A DNA stretch of 64,000 bases from contig NZ_JACHMQ010000001.1 of the NCBI RefSeq assembly GCF_014208105.1, forward strand, positions 7,750,001-7,814,000. Direction: 5' to 3'. The notes below the pieces were generated by a model. That model was not told the DNA's origin. It ran no database searches and saw only the letters and a program-made list of their open reading frames with translations. Position numbers and translations under genes: made by a program. Shown here piece after piece: positions 47,095 through 54,954 of this stretch (the stretch's first letter is position 1; each line of letters begins with the position of its first letter). Origin of the DNA: Actinomadura coerulea. GTDB lineage: Bacteria; Actinomycetota; Actinomycetes; Streptosporangiales; Streptosporangiaceae.

Positions 47095-48288
47095 TCAGGC
47101 TCCCTCGCGGTAGCGCGGGTTGGTGGCATGCCATTCGAAGCCGCCGCCCATCCAGGCCCGCAGCCCGCGCAGGAACCGCTGCAGCTCCGGCGACGGGACG
47201 CCCGCGAGCTCCCGGTGCCCCGCCTCGAAGTCGCGGACGAGGTCGTTGTGCAGGCGCACGGCGGTCTCGGTCGCCTCCTCCACCGAGCAGCCCCGGTCCG
47301 CGGCGATCAGCAGCACCAGGTTGCAGACCGGGTTCTCGTCGGCGGCGTCCTTGGCCACCGAGTGCAGGTCGTTGACGATCACGCTCGCCGTCCCGGCGCG
47401 GAAGGCGGCGCGGCGGACGCGCGGGTCGTAGTACAGGTGGGCCGGGACCTCGTAGCCGCCGACGACGTCGATGAGCGTCATCGAGGTGTAGAAGCTGTCG
47501 TGCTGGCGCGCGGCCAGGTACTCCCAGGCGGGCGGGTGCTCGCCGGTCTCGCGCCAGGCCGCGTAGGCCGTCCAGCTCACGAACATGGCGAAGGTGGAGT
47601 AGCAGATCCGCTGGACCTGCACGGGGGACGCGTGGCGCTTGAGGTGGCCGACCGCCGAGCCGAGCATCCGCAGGACGACGTCGCCCTCCAGGGCCTCGCT
47701 CAGCGGCGGGGTGAACCCGCCCGCGGGCGGGACCGGGTCCATCGCCGACATCACCAGCGTGAGCCGCTGCGGCAGCCGCGCGGGCACGGCGCCGAGGGCG
47801 GTGTCGTCGGCGTAGTAGTCGTCGGCCGCCCACCACCCGGCGTTCAGCTGCGCGGCGACGAGCAGGGCGTCCGGATCGTCGGTGTCGGGGTGGGCGAGGG
47901 TGACCAGGCGCCCGAAGGCCGCCCGGCCCAGCCCGTCGAGCTCGTGGTCGTCGAACCCGCGGTCGCGCGCCCAGGAGGCCAGCCGGGCGTCGACCTCGGC
48001 GGCGAGGGCGTCGTCGTCGCGCTCGGGCAGCGGGCAGTAGAGCGGCGAGTGCGCCCCGTCGCCCCAGTCGCGCTCGACGTAGCCGGGCCCGCCGCCGCCG
48101 ACGGGGCGCGGATGGCGCCCGGCCAGGAGGTCGCCGTAGGGGACCTCCCGGCTGGGACGCGCCGCGGCGATCAGCGACGGCAGGGCCGCCGCCTCGGTCC
48201 CGAGCCCGGACGGCCGCGCCGGCCGGGGCTCCGCGGCCGAGCCGTACGGCGCGCGCCGGCCGCTGCACCCGTGGTGCGTCGTTTCCAT
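47095..48288 (-). CDS. 2-methylisoborneol synthase (terpene cyclase)
   Basis: 397-residue class I terpene cyclase that converts 2-methyl-geranyl diphosphate to 2-methylisoborneol, an earthy odorant. A Pro/Arg-rich, disordered N-terminal ~100 residues is usual. The first metal motif is in W-W-A-A-D-D-Y-Y-A-D-D, the second (NSE type) in V-N-D-L-H-S-V-A-K-D. Identification rests on these and on the adjacent GPP methyltransferase, 50 bp upstream on the same strand. The cyclic-nucleotide-binding protein gene that heads this cluster in streptomycetes is absent, and gene order is reversed. Confidence 0.92.
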   Translation of the reverse strand: METTHHGCSGRRAPYGSAAEPRPARPSGLGTEAAALPSLIAAARPSREVPYGDLLAGRHPRPVGGGGPGYVERDWGDGAHSPLYCPLPERDDDALAAEVDARLASWARDRGFDDHELDGLGRAAFGRLVTLAHPDTDDPDALLVAAQLNAGWWAADDYYADDTALGAVPARLPQRLTLVMSAMDPVPPAGGFTPPLSEALEGDVVLRMLGSAVGHLKRHASPVQVQRICYSTFAMFVSWTAYAAWRETGEHPPAWEYLAARQHDSFYTSMTLIDVVGGYEVPAHLYYDPRVRRAAFRAGTASVIVNDLHSVAKDAADENPVCNLVLLIAADRGCSVEEATETAVRLHNDLVRDFEAGHRELAGVPSPELQRFLRGLRAWMGGGFEWHATNPRYREGA

Positions 48289-48338
48289 GGTCTGCTCACC
48301 TGCCTCCGCCCGAAGGCGACCGGTCCGGGTCAACGGGT

Positions 48339-49175
48339 TCAGATGCGGTCGGCGGCGATGAGCAGGTACTGGAAGCTGCCGTCGCGGTACGCCTCCAGGA
48401 AGGCGCTCTCGATGCCGGTCGCGACCGACGACTTCTCGCGCAGCTCCCAGTACGGGATGGTGTCGGCGGTCAGGTCGACCACGGTGACGGGCACGAGCCG
48501 GTTGGCCGCCATCGCGCGGAAGTAGGCGCTGCGCGGGTGGATGTCGCACACGTAGTGGGCGTTGATGGTCGAGACGGCCCGGGACGGCAGCCCGTACACG
48601 TCGTTGTAGCAGCCGGTGATGGTGACGTACCGGCCGCCGCGGGCCAGCAGCCGGGAGTGCGCCGCGAACAGGTCGTCCAGGACGGTGTACATCGTCGACT
48701 CGTTGTTCCAGATCGCCTGGAACGCGCCCGCCTCGAACCCCGTGTCGAGCATGTTCTTGAAGTGGAACCGGACCTTGTCGGACACGCCGCGCTTGGCGGC
48801 CTGCTCGTTGGCGAAGTCCACCTGGGCCTGGGAGATCGACACCCCGTCGACCCGGCAGCCGAAGGCGGCGTTGGCCATGATGCTGGAGCCGCCGCGGCCC
48901 GAGCCCGCGTCCATCAGCCGGTGGTCGGGCCGGATGTCGCCGAGGTGTTCGAGCAGGAACCGGGCCTGGGCGTTCTCCAGCCGGTGCAGCTCGGCGATGA
49001 CCGCCTCGTCGCGGGCGTCCTCCGGGGTCTCCAGGACCGACCAGTCCACCTCGCCGATGCCGTAGTGGTGGTGGTAGGTCCCCGAGACGTCGCCGAGGCG
49101 CAGGTTGACCGGGTTGCGCTCGGTGTTCCAGTAGGTGGCGACGTCGTGCTGGTAGACGCTGGCGATGGCCGTCAT
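48339..49175 (-). CDS. Geranyl diphosphate 2-C-methyltransferase
   Basis: 278-residue SAM-dependent enzyme that methylates C2 of geranyl diphosphate, giving the C11 precursor of 2-methylisoborneol. SAM-binding motif M-D-A-G-S-G-R-G-G-S-S, then Q-A-Q-V-D-F-A-N-E-Q-A and N-N-E-S-T-M-Y, all typical of the family. First gene of a two-gene operon with the cyclase. AGGAAAG-like ribosome binding site upstream. Nothing in the 208 bp beyond the start suggests another pathway gene. Confidence 0.94.
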   Translation of the reverse strand: MTAIASVYQHDVATYWNTERNPVNLRLGDVSGTYHHHYGIGEVDWSVLETPEDARDEAVIAELHRLENAQARFLLEHLGDIRPDHRLMDAGSGRGGSSIMANAAFGCRVDGVSISQAQVDFANEQAAKRGVSDKVRFHFKNMLDTGFEAGAFQAIWNNESTMYTVLDDLFAAHSRLLARGGRYVTITGCYNDVYGLPSRAVSTINAHYVCDIHPRSAYFRAMAANRLVPVTVVDLTADTIPYWELREKSSVATGIESAFLEAYRDGSFQYLLIAADRI

Positions 49176-49383
49176 GAACGCTTTCCTCCAGGGGCACGGT
49201 GGCTCGGGATCACGGCTTGAAAGCTAACGGTGACGGTCCGTGTCCGAAAGGGCACTCTTCAGCACAGAAGGAAGACACCTCCGTTAGGGGAATGTTCCAC
49301 CGCGGACACTCCTGTCCGCCCGGTGCCGCACGACCGGCGATCTCCGTGGTGGCGACGGGTCCGCGCGCTTTCGGGAGCCCCCG

Positions 49384-50028
49384 CTACCCGAGGAGTGCGC
49401 GGGGCTCGGGTTCCGGCCGGCGGGGGTTGCTGACCGCCAGGTAGAGCAGGACCATGCCGACGATCTGGGCGAGGTGGTAGACCGACGTGGGGTCCAGCGC
49501 GACGCCGCGGGTGACGCTCGGGTCGATCGCCTTGGCCGCGGCGGCCCCGGCGCTGGCGGCCAGCGCGAGGATCACCGGGCCGGCCATCGGGTGGCGGCGC
49601 CGGGCCGCCAGGCCCCAGAGCGCGAGGATGCACACCATCGTCAGGCTCTCGCAGGCGAGCAGCGCGCCGACCCCGGCGTGCCCGGTCGCCGCGAGGACGG
49701 CGTAGGCGCCGATCCCGATCGAGCGCAGCAGCCAGAACGTCCTGCCGTGGCGGGGGCCGAGCACCTCCGCGACGGTGGCCGCCAGCAGGTAGGACACCGC
49801 CACGACGACCATGGCGCTGATCACGGCCCAGCTCGGCCCCGACCACCGCTCCGAGTACTTGATCAGCCCGTGGTGGACGGACCCGGCGAGCGCCGCGATC
49901 CCGGCCCACCAGAAGGCCGTGCGCCAGTGCCGGTGCGGCGCCGGGACGCGTCCCAGCCGGACGGCGAGCGCCACCACGACCAGCCCGAGCGCGAGGTCGC
50001 TCAGTGCGGGCGCGGGTTCGGCGAGCAT
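49384..50028 (-). CDS. Hypothetical seven-helix membrane protein
   Basis: 214-residue protein with about seven membrane helices (A-L-S-D-L-A-L-G-L-V-V-V-A-L first, Y-H-L-A-Q-I-V-G-M-V-L-L-Y-L last). It resembles uncharacterised actinobacterial membrane proteins with H-H-G-L after helix 2 and Y-H-L-A-Q in the last helix, like haemolysin-III/progestin-receptor-type histidine patterns, but I cannot name a family with confidence. The ATG at 50028 lies seven bases after TAGCGT, a leaderless promoter; a GTG at 50037 is less likely. Confidence 0.7.
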   Translation of the reverse strand: MLAEPAPALSDLALGLVVVALAVRLGRVPAPHRHWRTAFWWAGIAALAGSVHHGLIKYSERWSGPSWAVISAMVVVAVSYLLAATVAEVLGPRHGRTFWLLRSIGIGAYAVLAATGHAGVGALLACESLTMVCILALWGLAARRRHPMAGPVILALAASAGAAAAKAIDPSVTRGVALDPTSVYHLAQIVGMVLLYLAVSNPRRPEPEPRALLG

Positions 50029-50131
50029 GATTCGCACGCTACCCGCATGACGGGCATGAATCCTCGGCCGCCGACGCGCCGGAGGCGCGGGCGGGGCGCA
50101 TGAGGGGCGGGGACGGGGGTAGCCCCGCCTT

Positions 50132-51550
50132 GTGAACGCCGACCTGGTCGAGGACGGCCCCTACCGGTTCCGGATCGAGCCGACCGGCGCCATGCGCGTG
50201 CCCGGCGTGGTGTTCGCGTCGCGGGAACTGCTGGCGCCCGCCGAGAACGCGATCGGGCAGGTCGCCCACGTCGCCGCGCTCCCGGGAGTGGTGGAGGCGT
50301 CCTACGCGATGCCGGACATCCACCTCGGATACGGCTTCCCGATCGGCGGCGTGGCGGCGACCGACCCGGCGGAGGGCGGCGTGGTCTCGCCCGGCGGCGT
50401 CGGGTTCGACATCTCGTGCGGCGTCCGGCTGCTGGCGGCGGACATCGACGCCTCCGGCCTCGCCCCCGTCCTGCGGGACCTGATGGACGGCCTCGACCCC
50501 GTCATCCCGCGCGGCATGGGCAAGGGCGCGGTGTGGAGCCTGCCGGGCCGGCGGGAGCTGACCGGCATCCTCACCGGGGGAGCGCGGTACGCGGTCGAGC
50601 GGGGCCACGGGGACGAGCGCGACCTGCGCCGGTGCGAGGACGCGGGGGCGGTCGCGGACGCCGACCCCGGCCAGGTGGGCGAGCGCGCGGTGGAGCGCGG
50701 CGCCCGCCAGGTCGGCAGCCTCGGCTCGGGCAACCACTTCCTGGAGGTGCAGCGGGTCGCCGAGGTCTACGACGCCGGCGTGGCCGGGGCGTTCGGGCTG
50801 CGGCCGGGACAGGTCTGCGTCATGATCCACTGCGGGTCGCGCGGGCTCGGCCACCAGATCTGCACCGACCACGTCCGGGCGATGGAGGCGGCGATGCCGC
50901 GGTACGGGATCGAGGTCCCCGACCGCCAGCTCGCCTGCGCCCCGGTCGACTCCGCCGAGGGCCGCGCCTACCTGGGCGCGATGGCGGCGGCGGCCAACTA
51001 CGGCCGCGCCAACCGGCAGCTGCTCGCCGAGGCGGCGCGCCGGGTGTTCCGGCGGGTCGCGGGCGCCCGGCTCGACCTCGTCTACGACGTCTCGCACAAC
51101 CTGGCCAAGATCGAGGAGCACGTGGTGGACGGCGTGCGGCGGCGGCTGTGCGTGCACCGCAAGGGGGCCACCCGGGCGCTGCCGCCCGGCCACCCCGACC
51201 TGCCTCCCGACCTGCGCGGGGCCGGCCAGCCGGTGCTGATCCCCGGGACGATGGGGACCTCGTCCTACGTCCTGACGGGCGTGCCAGGTGGGCCCGCGTT
51301 CTCGTCCACGTGCCACGGCGCCGGACGGGTCCGGAGCCGCCACCAGGCGGCACGCGGCGTCAGCGGCGAGCGGCTGCGGGCGGTGCTGGAGGAACGCGGC
51401 ATCGCCGTGCGGCCGTCGTCGTGGCGCGGGCTGGCCGAGGAGGCGCCGGACGCCTACAAGGACGTGTCCGCCGTGGTCGAGGCGGGCGAGGGCGCCGGGC
51501 TCTGCCGCAAGGTGGCCCGCCTCGTCCCGCTGGGCGTCGTGAAGGGCTGA
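50132..51550 (+). CDS. rtcB: RNA-splicing ligase RtcB
   Basis: 472-residue ligase joining RNA 2',3'-cyclic phosphate (or 3'-phosphate) to 5'-OH ends with GTP and Mn2+. Metal-binding motifs: V-G-F-D-I-S-C-G-V-R near the N-terminus, L-G-S-G-N-H-F-L-E, H-C-G-S-R-G-L-G-H, and D-V-S-H-N-L-A-K; the guanylated histidine is in T-C-H-G-A-G-R. It repairs or splices RNA after stress cleavage. The archease gene lies just downstream in convergent orientation. GTG start. Confidence 0.95.
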   Translation: MNADLVEDGPYRFRIEPTGAMRVPGVVFASRELLAPAENAIGQVAHVAALPGVVEASYAMPDIHLGYGFPIGGVAATDPAEGGVVSPGGVGFDISCGVRLLAADIDASGLAPVLRDLMDGLDPVIPRGMGKGAVWSLPGRRELTGILTGGARYAVERGHGDERDLRRCEDAGAVADADPGQVGERAVERGARQVGSLGSGNHFLEVQRVAEVYDAGVAGAFGLRPGQVCVMIHCGSRGLGHQICTDHVRAMEAAMPRYGIEVPDRQLACAPVDSAEGRAYLGAMAAAANYGRANRQLLAEAARRVFRRVAGARLDLVYDVSHNLAKIEEHVVDGVRRRLCVHRKGATRALPPGHPDLPPDLRGAGQPVLIPGTMGTSSYVLTGVPGGPAFSSTCHGAGRVRSRHQAARGVSGERLRAVLEERGIAVRPSSWRGLAEEAPDAYKDVSAVVEAGEGAGLCRKVARLVPLGVVKG

Positions 51551-51587
51551 CCGGCCGGTCGCGCGCGCCGGTCGCGGGGCGGGCCCC

Positions 51588-52010
51588 TCACACGTCGATC
51601 GTCACGGCGCAGGACCAGCCGCGCGCGTCGCGGCCGAACCGCAGGTCGTGCAGCGACACCGCCTTGGGCACGGCGCCCGTCCCCACCGCCTCCGCCGCGT
51701 CCCCGGTCGCCAGCCGGGCGGTGAGCCCGCCGTCCGGCGCCCCCGCGATCTCCGCGTCCACGACCAGGACGCCGTCGACGTCCAGCCGGTAGATCACCTC
51801 GTCCAGGACGGCGACGAGCAGGTCCGCGGCCGGGCCCGGCGGCACGTCCACCCGGACGCCGCCGGACGGGCGGACGCCGGAGACGTCGGCGAACGACTCC
51901 ACGAGCCCGGCCACCGCCTCGGCGACGCAGCGCTCCCGCGTCGGCCCCCACGCCTCGATCCGCAGGTCGGCGGGGTGGGGGACGCCCCGGTGCCCGCTCG
52001 CGCGCGACAT
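51588..52010 (-). CDS. Archease
   Basis: 140-residue cofactor that speeds RtcB guanylation and widens its NTP use. Conserved acidic positions are visible: H-P-A-D-L-R-I-E-A-W-G at the N-terminus, L-D-E-V-I-Y-R-L-D in the middle and the C-terminal A-V-T-I-D-V. It converges on rtcB with 37 bp between stops. Unlike many genomes they cannot share one transcript, but overlapping 3' ends could couple them. Confidence 0.92.
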   Translation of the reverse strand: MSRASGHRGVPHPADLRIEAWGPTRERCVAEAVAGLVESFADVSGVRPSGGVRVDVPPGPAADLLVAVLDEVIYRLDVDGVLVVDAEIAGAPDGGLTARLATGDAAEAVGTGAVPKAVSLHDLRFGRDARGWSCAVTIDV

Positions 52011-52192
52011 GGTCGGACGGCTACCCGGCGCCGGCCGCGGGAAACCGGCCGGGCCGCCGCGGCGGTGACCGGGCGCGCCGGCGCCCTCAAAGATCAGCTA
52101 CGGCCCTGACCTGCGGCATGACGTCGCAAAATCGCGCGCGGCGCGGCGCCTGCGGGGCGGAGGGCGGGAACGGTGCCCTCTGGAGGTGAAGC

Positions 52193-53275
52193 GTGGACAG
52201 GAGCGCGAGGGCGAGGGCGTGCGCGGCGGCGCTGGCGGGTGCGGCGGTGCTCGCCGGGTGCAGCGGGAACTCCGAGAACGCCGGGAGGGCCGGGAACGCG
52301 GGACCCGCGTCGGTGCGGACGTCGGCGCCGGTGTCGGAGTCCGGTTCGGACCTGCAGCAGCAGTATGTGAAGGTCGTGGACGCCGTCCTGCCGTCGGTGG
52401 TGAAGATCCAGACCGATCAGGGGGAGGGGTCGGGCGTCGTGTTCGACGCCCAGGGCGACATCGTCACCAACGCGCACGTGGTCGCGGGGGCGAAGAAGAT
52501 CCAGGTCACCTCGTCCGGCGGCGGTTCCCCGATGACCGCCTCCCTGGTCGGCGAGTTCGCCGCCGACGACCTGGCCGTCATCAAGGTCGGCGGCGGGTCG
52601 CTGAAACCGGCGTCGTGGGGCGAGTCGAGCGCGGCGCAGGTCGGGCAGATCGTGCTGGCGATGGGCAACCCGCTCGGCCTCGCCGGAAGCGTGACGAACG
52701 GGATCGTCTCCGCGCTGCACCGCACGGTGTCGACCAAGGGCGAGGGGGCCTTCCAGGGCTCGACCATCGCCGACGCCATCCAGACGAGCGCGGACATCAA
52801 CCCGGGCAACAGCGGCGGTGCCCTGGTCACGCTGGACGGGCAGGTGATCGGCATCCCCACCGCGGCGGCCTCCGACCCGCAGATCGGCGCGGCGGCGCCC
52901 GGCATCGGGTTCGCGACGCCGAGCGACACGGTCAAGCGGATCGTCCCGCAGCTCATCGAGTCGGGGAAGGTGTCGAACTCCGGCCGGGCCGCGCTCGGCG
53001 TGGTGGTGCGCACGATCGTCGACCCGCAGACCGGCCGGCGGTCGGCCGTCGCGGTGGTGGAGGTGCAGAAGGGCGGCGGGGCCGCCCGGGCCGGGATCCA
53101 GGCGGGCGACCTGATCCTCTCGGTGAACGGCACCGCGACGCCCGACCAGACGGCGCTGACCACCGTCCTCGCGAACCTCCGGCCCGGCCAGACGGTGAAG
53201 GTCGAGATCCAGAAGCCGGACGGCTCGAAGAAGCAGGTGCAGGTGAAGCTCGGCGAGCTGCCCGGAGGCGGCTGA
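52193..53275 (+). CDS. HtrA/DegP-like serine protease, lipoprotein
   Basis: 360 residues. Signal peptide with lipobox L-A-G-C, acylated Cys at 23, so the protease is tethered outside the membrane. Trypsin-like triad: His in V-T-N-A-H-V-V-A-G, Asp in A-D-D-L-A-V-I-K-V, Ser in N-P-G-N-S-G-G-A-L. A C-terminal PDZ domain (A-G-I-Q-A-G-D-L-I-L-S-V-N-G) follows. It degrades or refolds misfolded surface proteins. GTG start with GGAGGTGA. Most HtrA proteins here are membrane-anchored by a helix; a lipid anchor is less common. Confidence 0.93.
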   Translation: MDRSARARACAAALAGAAVLAGCSGNSENAGRAGNAGPASVRTSAPVSESGSDLQQQYVKVVDAVLPSVVKIQTDQGEGSGVVFDAQGDIVTNAHVVAGAKKIQVTSSGGGSPMTASLVGEFAADDLAVIKVGGGSLKPASWGESSAAQVGQIVLAMGNPLGLAGSVTNGIVSALHRTVSTKGEGAFQGSTIADAIQTSADINPGNSGGALVTLDGQVIGIPTAAASDPQIGAAAPGIGFATPSDTVKRIVPQLIESGKVSNSGRAALGVVVRTIVDPQTGRRSAVAVVEVQKGGGAARAGIQAGDLILSVNGTATPDQTALTTVLANLRPGQTVKVEIQKPDGSKKQVQVKLGELPGGG

Positions 53276-53306
53276 CCCCGCGCCCGCATCGCCCCGCCCG
53301 CACGGG

Positions 53307-53347
53307 TTGACGGGGGCCTGTACGCGAGTACAGTGTACAAGCGTACA
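53307..53347. promoter_or_regulatory. Promoter with tandem palindromes of the TetR-ABC operon
   Basis: -35 TTGACG (53307-53312), 16-bp spacer, -10 TACAGT (53329-53334). Over the spacer and -10 lies the perfect palindrome CTGTAC-GCGA-GTACAG (53318-53333), and directly after it TGTAC-AAGC-GTACA (53334-53347). A further GTACAG half-site is at about 53363. The layout fits an autoregulated TetR repressor binding two dimers. Confidence 0.75.
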
Positions 53348-53377
53348 GGCAACTGAACGTGCGTACAGGGGGTGGGG

Positions 53378-54046
53378 ATGGCGGCGCGGGAGCGGGCCGA
53401 GGACCTGACCGGGCGCGCCCGGATCAGGGACGCGGCCCTGCTGGAGTTCGCCGAGCACGGGGTGAAGGGCGCCACGATCCGGGGCATCGCGAAGGCCGCC
53501 GGCGTGTCGCCCGCCCTCGTCCAGCACCACTACGGCACCAAGGAGGCGCTGCGCGCCGCGTGCGACGAGCACGTGATCGAGGTGATCCGCGAGACCAAGC
53601 GGGAGGCCCTGAACGGCGGGATGGCGAGCCCGAGCTTCCTCGCGATCGCGATGAGCACGGCCCTGCCGGTCCAGCGCTACCTGGCCCGCGCCCTGACCGA
53701 CGGGTCGGGCGCCGCGTCCGTGCTCTTCGACGAGGCGATCGCGTTCAGCGAGGAGATGCTGGAGCGCGGCGCGCCCGGCATGGCCGCGCCGAACACCGAT
53801 GACCTGCACGGCTACGCGACCGTCATGACCGGCATGAGCTTCGGCGTGATCGTCCTGCACGAGCACATGTCCCGGGCGCTCGGCGCCGACGTCCTCCTGG
53901 GCGACGGCTACCCCCGCATGGCGCTGGCGATGCTGGACGTCCTCGACGACCGGCTCCTGTCGCCCGAGCTGGTGGCGCAGGCGCGCGCCGCCCTGAAGAG
54001 CCTGCCCGCCCCCGGCGGGCGACCCCTCGACGAGGAGGACCGGTGA
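53378..54046 (+). CDS. TetR family transcriptional regulator
   Basis: 222-residue repressor with an N-terminal helix-turn-helix (I-R-G-I-A-K-A-A-G-V-S-P-A-L-V-Q-H-H-Y-G-T-K-E-A) and a C-terminal helical ligand domain rich in Met, which may accept hydrophobic drugs. The ATG at 53378 has GGGGGTGGGG directly before it; a GTG at 53372 adds two residues. Its stop overlaps the ATPase start (GTGA), so the regulator is the first gene of its own three-gene operon and controls it through the tandem palindromes. Confidence 0.92.
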   Translation: MAARERAEDLTGRARIRDAALLEFAEHGVKGATIRGIAKAAGVSPALVQHHYGTKEALRAACDEHVIEVIRETKREALNGGMASPSFLAIAMSTALPVQRYLARALTDGSGAASVLFDEAIAFSEEMLERGAPGMAAPNTDDLHGYATVMTGMSFGVIVLHEHMSRALGADVLLGDGYPRMALAMLDVLDDRLLSPELVAQARAALKSLPAPGGRPLDEEDR

Positions 54047-54954
54047 CCACGAACACGCCCCCCATTGCCCTCTCCGGCCTGGTCAAGAAGTTCGGCCGGA
54101 CCCGCGCGCTGGACGGCCTGGACCTGACCGTCCAGCCCGGCGAGGTGCACGGCTTCCTCGGCCCGAACGGCGCCGGGAAGTCCACCACCATCCGCGTCCT
54201 GCTCGGCCTGCTGCGCGCCGACGGCGGCACCGCCCGGCTGCTCGGCGGCGACCCGTGGCGGGACGCGACCGAGCTGCACCGCCGGCTCGCCTACGTCCCC
54301 GGCGACGTGACGCTGTGGCCGAACCTGTCCGGCGGCGAGGTGATCGACCTGCTCGGCCGGATGCGCGGCGGCGTGAACGCCCGTCGCAAGGCCGAGCTGC
54401 TCGACCGGTTCGAGCTCGATCCGCGCAAGAAGGGCCGCGCCTACTCCAAGGGCAACCGGCAGAAGGTCGGGCTCATCGCCGCGCTGGCGTCCGACGCCGA
54501 GCTGCTGCTGCTCGACGAGCCCACCTCCGGGCTGGACCCCCTCATGGAGGAGGTGTTCCAGGAGTGCGTGCGGGAGGAGCGCCGCGACGGCCGCACCGTG
54601 CTGCTGTCCAGCCACATCCTGTCCGAGGTCGAGGCGCTCTGCGACCGGGTGACGATCATCCGCAAGGGCGTCGCGGTGGAGTCGGGGACGCTGGACGAGC
54701 TGCGGCACCTGACCCGCACGTCCATCGACGCGGAGCTGGCGTCGCCGCCCGACGGCCTGCCGCTGCCGGGCGCGCACGACGTCCGCATCGACGGCAACAA
54801 GATCCGCTTCGAGGTGGACACCCCCGAACTGGACGCGGCGCTGCGGCAGCTCACCGAGGTCGGCGTGCGGAGCCTGAGCAGCCGCCCGCCGACGCTGGAG
54901 GAGCTGTTCCTGCGCCACTACAAGGACGAGCTCGCGTCGGAGGCCGCGCGATGA
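54043..54954 (+). CDS. ABC transporter ATP-binding protein (drug-export type)
   Basis: 303 residues, single ABC domain: Walker A G-P-N-G-A-G-K-S-T (~residues 42-50), signature Y-S-K-G-N-R-Q-K in place of LSGGQ, Walker B L-L-L-L-D-E-P-T-S-G-L-D-P, His-loop S-S-H-I. The C-terminal ~85 residues are the DUF4162-like extension of drug and antibiotic exporters. Coupled by overlap to the permease gene (ATGA). Together they likely pump out the ligand sensed by the TetR protein. Confidence 0.94.
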   Translation: MTTNTPPIALSGLVKKFGRTRALDGLDLTVQPGEVHGFLGPNGAGKSTTIRVLLGLLRADGGTARLLGGDPWRDATELHRRLAYVPGDVTLWPNLSGGEVIDLLGRMRGGVNARRKAELLDRFELDPRKKGRAYSKGNRQKVGLIAALASDAELLLLDEPTSGLDPLMEEVFQECVREERRDGRTVLLSSHILSEVEALCDRVTIIRKGVAVESGTLDELRHLTRTSIDAELASPPDGLPLPGAHDVRIDGNKIRFEVDTPELDAALRQLTEVGVRSLSSRPPTLEELFLRHYKDELASEAAR

